A DNA stretch of 64,000 nucleotides from a virus, in the IMG/VR virus record IMGVR_UViG_3300031753_000004, positions 1 through 64,000 of that record; one strand, given 5' to 3'. The translations under genes were made by a program, and so were the position numbers. Shown one piece after another: positions 61,267 to 64,000 of this stretch. The notes under the pieces were generated by a model. The model was not told the DNA's origin. It saw only the letters and a list, made by a program, of their open reading frames with translations, and ran no database searches. Positions within the stretch are counted from its first letter, which is position 1; every line of letters starts with the position of its first letter.

Positions 61267-61883
61267 GCAGCCTCCAGTGCTGGCGTCTCTCGGTCCAGGT
61301 ATGGCGTCAGCTTGCGAGCGTTAGCCCAGTCCAAGAACGCCCTGAGCCAGCGGCGGCAATCGGCTTCTAGCTCCGCATAGCGCCAGAAGCGGAATGAGTC
61401 CACGGAGCGAAGCTCGCAATACCCGCATTTTGGGTCCTTGAAGTTCCAAAGGTTGTATTGGACGCTGGCCGCGTCGTGGACGAGCAAGTAGGCCCGCCAC
61501 TGGAGGGACGGCTCATAGTCTCTGGCGTCCGGCGTGCCGAACTTCGCCTTGTTCTCTTGAAGCGCCAAGCCGCGAACGTGATCGACCTGGGCGACGAGCG
61601 CGACCGGCGAGCCATGTACATCGAGGATCTTCGTTGACTTCACCTCGCAGAGGCCGGAGCCGACGTAGGCCCGCGCCTCGCCCAGCATCTTGCTATCGAA
61701 CCAGAATTCGCGCGTTGAGTATTCGCCGCATAGCGCCGCTTGCCAAGTGGACCCCGCGCGCATCTGCCAAGTCGGTTCAAAGGGCTTTCCGGCTATCTGG
61801 TCGATGAGTTCTTGCTCCACCGCGTATTCGCTCTGTAGCACGCGGCGGAAAGATTCCAGCGTGGTAGTTGATACTCTGAGCAT
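61263..61883 (-). CDS. PD-(D/E)XK (RecB/Cas4-like) exonuclease
   Basis: A 206-residue protein from the ATG at MLRVSTTTLESF, coupled by TAATG. Motifs: GSTWQAALCG region, LCEVKSTKI, VALVAQVDHVRGLALQENKAKF (D and E-x-K active site), then SLQWRAYLLVHD and CGYCELRS (Cys). Such nucleases pair with single-strand annealing or RecA-like proteins, and a Sak4-like gene lies directly upstream. Likely function: 5'-3' resection in phage recombination. Confidence 0.75.
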   Translation of the reverse strand: MLRVSTTTLESFRRVLQSEYAVEQELIDQIAGKPFEPTWQMRAGSTWQAALCGEYSTREFWFDSKMLGEARAYVGSGLCEVKSTKILDVHGSPVALVAQVDHVRGLALQENKAKFGTPDARDYEPSLQWRAYLLVHDAASVQYNLWNFKDPKCGYCELRSVDSFRFWRYAELEADCRRWLRAFLDWANARKLTPYLDRETPALEAA

Positions 61884-62788
61884 TACGCCGCTTGCTCCTT
61901 TGCACGGAACGCCTTCGCCTGCGGATCGAACACCCAACCCTGCGATTCCGCAAAGTTTTTGCAGAGGTGCCATGCTTGCTTCTGGGCACCGTTCGCAAGC
62001 GTCTTCACGTCCTTGATGCCGGTGTTGAACGCTTCCAGACTCGGCTTTTTCTCAAGCCAAGCGCGGAAGTTCTCAACCGCCTGAACCAGCTCCGCGCTCT
62101 CCGCAGAAATGCGGCCCATCGACGCCTTGGCCTCAGCTAGCAGCTTCGCCAGGAAGCGGGGCTCGGTGCCGAAGTCGGGTAGGTTGATCTGCCCCCATCC
62201 GCATGGAGGGACTTTGGCCATCCACCGATCAGTTGGATTGAAGTCGATTACCCGCCGCCCAGCCTCGAAGTGCAGGTAGCCCACAACGTCGCAATGATTC
62301 ATGAGCGTGTTGTAACTTCCACCAACCACGTCTGGGCAGTAGTAAACATCGTCGCCAAGGCGCTCCGCTTTCTCGTGCGCCAGGAACACGAGGTCTTGAC
62401 CGCGCTGGCGAATGTCAGCAACCCAGGCGGCAAACCATGACTTTAGGATTCCGTAACCCGGCAGACTGAGTCCACCGAGCCGATTTCCGTTTTTTGGGTT
62501 GTCCGCGATGATGGCGGCCGAGAGTTTGTCGAGCGCCATGCCGATCGTGTCAACGATGATGGTCCGGTAAGGCTTGTAATCGAAGTCGAGAACATCGGAC
62601 CACGTTTCAAATATTGCGGCAGTCTTGCGCCCGTAGGCCCGGTAGATGCCTGGGTCAAAGGCGAGCGTGACGGGCTCCTCGGATGTTTGCGCCAGGGAGC
62701 TTTTCCGGCTTCCGGGCTGGCCGTAGCCGAGCAAGCAGATTTGCTTTACTTCGATGGTCTGATTCGGTTCGATTAGCTGAACGGTCAT
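61883..62788 (-). CDS. Sak4-like RecA-family ATPase
   Basis: A 301-residue protein; AAGGTGGAACAT precedes the ATG at MTVQLIEPN. Walker A reads GYGQPGSRKSSLA (G-x-P-G-S-R-K-S, with Arg before the Lys); Walker B is RTIIVDTIG. Other features: VTLAFDPGIYRAYG, LDFDYKPY and QDLVFLAHEKAER are typical of Sak4/phage RecA-core proteins that support single-strand annealing. The C-terminal 90 residues are helical. Forms a recombination pair with the following exonuclease gene. Confidence 0.8.
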   Translation of the reverse strand: MTVQLIEPNQTIEVKQICLLGYGQPGSRKSSLAQTSEEPVTLAFDPGIYRAYGRKTAAIFETWSDVLDFDYKPYRTIIVDTIGMALDKLSAAIIADNPKNGNRLGGLSLPGYGILKSWFAAWVADIRQRGQDLVFLAHEKAERLGDDVYYCPDVVGGSYNTLMNHCDVVGYLHFEAGRRVIDFNPTDRWMAKVPPCGWGQINLPDFGTEPRFLAKLLAEAKASMGRISAESAELVQAVENFRAWLEKKPSLEAFNTGIKDVKTLANGAQKQAWHLCKNFAESQGWVFDPQAKAFRAKEQAA

Positions 62789-62800
62789 ATGTTCCACCTT

Positions 62801-63031
62801 TCATGTGGGCTGGTCTTGGAGCATCTTTTCTAAGTCGCAAATCCGCGCGTCCTTCTCTTCCATCTGGCCGACGAGCCGCTCGTTTTCCACGGTGAGTTCC
62901 GCGATCTTCTCCAGCAGCTTCGCGCACCAAGGGCAGCGTTGCGGTATTTCCCGCGTTCTGGCAATGGCCAATTCGAGCTGGGTCATCGCATTATCCTTCT
63001 CAATCGTCAGGTCGGATGACGGGGCGGTCAT
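62801..63031 (-). CDS. small coiled-coil protein with CxxC
   Basis: A 76-residue protein, ATG in an ATGA overlap. CPWC near residue 33, then a coiled coil (LLEKIAELTVENERLVGQMEEKDARICDLE). Unknown; perhaps a partner of the Sak4-like protein. Confidence 0.6.
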   Translation of the reverse strand: MTAPSSDLTIEKDNAMTQLELAIARTREIPQRCPWCAKLLEKIAELTVENERLVGQMEEKDARICDLEKMLQDQPT

Positions 63032-63231
63032 TGGGGCGACTCCATTTCGTCAGCGCGAGAGTAAGCGATCTTTTTAAGCCCTTCTTTAGATGCCTCGGCT
63101 TCCTCCAAGGCATTCTGGATTCGCGCGGACCATTCAAATTCGCCGAGCGACTTCTTAGCGTTCATAAGGTGGAGAATCGCGGCGTTCAGGTGCCCAATGG
63201 TGATCCTAATTCTTTCACGGTCATCAACCAT
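63028..63231 (-). CDS. small helical protein
   Basis: A 67-residue protein. I use the second ATG (MVDDRERIRITIGH), as TTGGAGGG has proper spacing to it and is too close to the first. A helical bundle type (HLNAAILHLMNAKKSL; RIQNALEEAEASKEGLK). First gene after the promoter and hairpin. Unknown. Confidence 0.6.
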   Translation of the reverse strand: MVDDRERIRITIGHLNAAILHLMNAKKSLGEFEWSARIQNALEEAEASKEGLKKIAYSRADEMESPQ

Positions 63232-63249
63232 CGCCATCCCTCCAAGGTT

Positions 63250-63288
63250 GCCCGGCGCCGCGTCGTGGAGAGACAACGCGGGCCGGGC
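63250..63288 (-). promoter_or_regulatory. strong leader hairpin
   Basis: GCCCGG-CG-CCGCGT with ACGCGG-G-CCGGGC: 12 base pairs with a small bulge and a 12-nt loop, between the promoter and the Shine-Dalgarno of the first early gene. May be an attenuator or an mRNA 5' cap structure. Confidence 0.55.
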
Positions 63289-63312
63289 TTAGCGGCAACT
63301 TCCGCCACTAAG

Positions 63313-63341
63313 AGTATCAGCATTTGCTGCCGATAAGTCAA
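63313..63341 (-). promoter_or_regulatory. sigma70-type early promoter
   Basis: On the minus strand TTGACT (63336-63341) and GATACT (63313-63318) with a 17-bp spacer, reading into the 63028-63231 gene and the recombination operon. Best promoter match seen in the window. Confidence 0.75.
63316..63334. promoter_or_regulatory. operator-like palindrome in the early promoter
   Basis: ATCAGCA-TTTGC-TGCCGAT, a 7-5-7 inverted repeat with one mismatch, lying between the -35 and -10 boxes. A DNA-binding XRE protein is encoded 19 bp away, so it is a candidate binding site. Confidence 0.55.
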
Positions 63342-63352
63342 GCGCCGTTTAA

Positions 63353-63571
63353 CTAGATTTTCCTGGATACGAAGAATTCGAGCAGCAGGCGGAAGGGTTT
63401 GGGCGGAGGGATGCCGTCCTCCCAAGAGCGCCAACTGCGAACAGAGACGCCGATCAGGTCGGCGGCGTCGGCTTGGGTCAGACCGCGCGCCAAGCGGGCC
63501 TCGTAGACGTTTGTAGGGAGGCCCTTGGGGCGCTTCTTCTTTCGCTTCCTTGGCGGCATGGTGCCTAGCAT
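63353..63571 (-). CDS. XRE-family helix-turn-helix regulator
   Basis: A 72-residue protein; GGGAGAATCT precedes the ATG at 63571. Basic N-terminus (PPRKRKKKRPKG), then VYEARLARGLTQADAADLIGVSVRSWRSWEDG, the Cro/CI helix-turn-helix with consensus positions Gln-Ala...Val...W..WE. It lies on the same strand as, and just upstream of, the early promoter, which may be its target. Confidence 0.8.
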   Translation of the reverse strand: MLGTMPPRKRKKKRPKGLPTNVYEARLARGLTQADAADLIGVSVRSWRSWEDGIPPPKPFRLLLEFFVSRKI

Positions 63572-63591
63572 AGATTCTCCCGTTCATCCGA

Positions 63592-63801
63592 TCAACCTCC
63601 CCGCTCTTCCGAGGCTTCCGGAATCACGATCTCAATGGACGCAGCGATCCGGACCCAGCACCCGCTATCGTGCTCTCCCGTCGTAGCACGGTTGGCGTTC
63701 TTGAGCATCGCCGAGATGTGAATCCGCGCCGCTCGTATCAGGCAGCTAACGTCGCATGTATCTCCGGCGAACTCACACACGTCGTACTTGTCGCAGATCA
63801 T
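63592..63801 (-). CDS. small Cys-containing protein
   Basis: A 69-residue protein with CDKYDVCEFAGDTCDVSC at the N-terminus, a four-Cys cluster, then AARIHISAMLKNANRATTGE and IAASIEIVIPEASEERGG. Possibly a zinc or Fe-S binding protein. Not recognised. Confidence 0.55.
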   Translation of the reverse strand: MICDKYDVCEFAGDTCDVSCLIRAARIHISAMLKNANRATTGEHDSGCWVRIAASIEIVIPEASEERGG

Positions 63802-63979
63802 CGACCCTCCCCGCCTCCGGTATCCGCGCCTCCGCCTCTTTCCGCCGGATGACGTTCTCTCGCCAGCGCATTGCGTACCGCAGACAGTTGGCGCAGGACT
63901 TATGCCTACCGACGCACTCAGGGAGCGGCGGTCGTTTTCTTGCCTGCTTGCTCCACGCCATCGAATCCGCCGACTCCAT
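63773..63979 (-). CDS. small basic Cys protein (near window edge)
   Basis: A 68-residue product from the ATG at MESADSMAW. CVGRHKSCANCLRYAMRWRENVI gives a possible zinc knuckle, the rest is Arg-rich. The frame is open to the right edge, so an upstream start beyond the window is possible. Overlaps the next gene by 29 bp. Confidence 0.5.
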   Translation of the reverse strand: MESADSMAWSKQARKRPPLPECVGRHKSCANCLRYAMRWRENVIRRKEAEARIPEAGRVDDLRQVRRV

Positions 63980-64000
63980 TACGTCGCCCACCAATCGGAG

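Noticed and set aside
1-64000. CRISPR arrays, insertion sequences, rRNA
   Set aside because: No regularly spaced direct repeats with unique spacers, no transposase-like ORF and no rRNA-like stretch were seen. The 30-bp repeats at 18.7-18.9 kb and 26.5-26.7 kb are coding and have no spacers.

Overview
The window is a 64 kb piece of a large tailed-phage (siphovirus-like) genome or prophage. A full virion gene set is present on the minus strand: small and large terminase, portal, MuF-type minor head protein, prohead protease/scaffold, major capsid protein, head-tail connectors, tail terminator, tail tube, frameshifted tail assembly chaperone, tape measure and distal tail/fibre genes. A planctomycete host is inferred. 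The beta-helix protein at 8053-8970 starts with an LEELEPRYTPA-like motif, which resembles the 'LExLExRxTPA' N-terminus of many secreted Gemmataceae proteins. Many small secreted or Tyr/Pro/Cys-rich proteins fit this too. No integrase, DNA polymerase or rRNA is visible, so lifestyle cannot be settled.

Layout from right to left, in the direction of transcription of most genes. 64.0-57.4 kb is an early/recombination module: XRE regulator, a good sigma70 promoter with an operator-like palindrome, a Sak4-like ATPase, a PD-(D/E)XK nuclease, a DUF3102 protein and an SF2 helicase. 57.4-54.5 kb holds small accessory genes, including an HNH protein and a DUF1064 nuclease. 54.3-45.7 kb holds TerS, TerL, portal and small genes. 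44.5-35.7 kb holds MuF (with intein), protease-scaffold, decoration and major capsid. 35.6-24.1 kb is an unusual envelope-facing block: small membrane proteins, secreted proteins, trypsin-like and zincin-like proteases, a cupredoxin-like protein, two TIM-barrel proteins and a tRNA-Met(CAT). 24.0-10.3 kb holds connectors, fibres and tail. 10.3-3.3 kb is a glycan cassette: four glycosyltransferases (one fused to a NodB-like deacetylase) and two nucleotide-sugar SDR enzymes. 3.3-0 kb is on the plus strand and holds a Ro60/TROVE protein, a DUF4838 protein and small zinc-finger proteins.

The minus-strand genes are tightly packed. Many pairs share ATGA, GTGA, TTGA or TAATG overlaps, which I used to choose starts. 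Many free-standing starts follow a near-identical AAGGAGCAxxx-ATG leader. Several genes of 34-55 codons lie in the gaps.

The most striking observation is a 445-residue intein in the MuF protein. Its central part is covered on the opposite strand, codon on codon, by a complete homing-endonuclease-like gene with six zinc fingers and a DUF559/Vsr-like nuclease domain. Other highlights are a textbook -1 frameshift signal in the tail chaperone gene, two candidate structured RNAs, a secreted-protein gene interrupted by an in-frame TGA, two 10-residue repeat proteins, and no recognisable endolysin despite two protease candidates.
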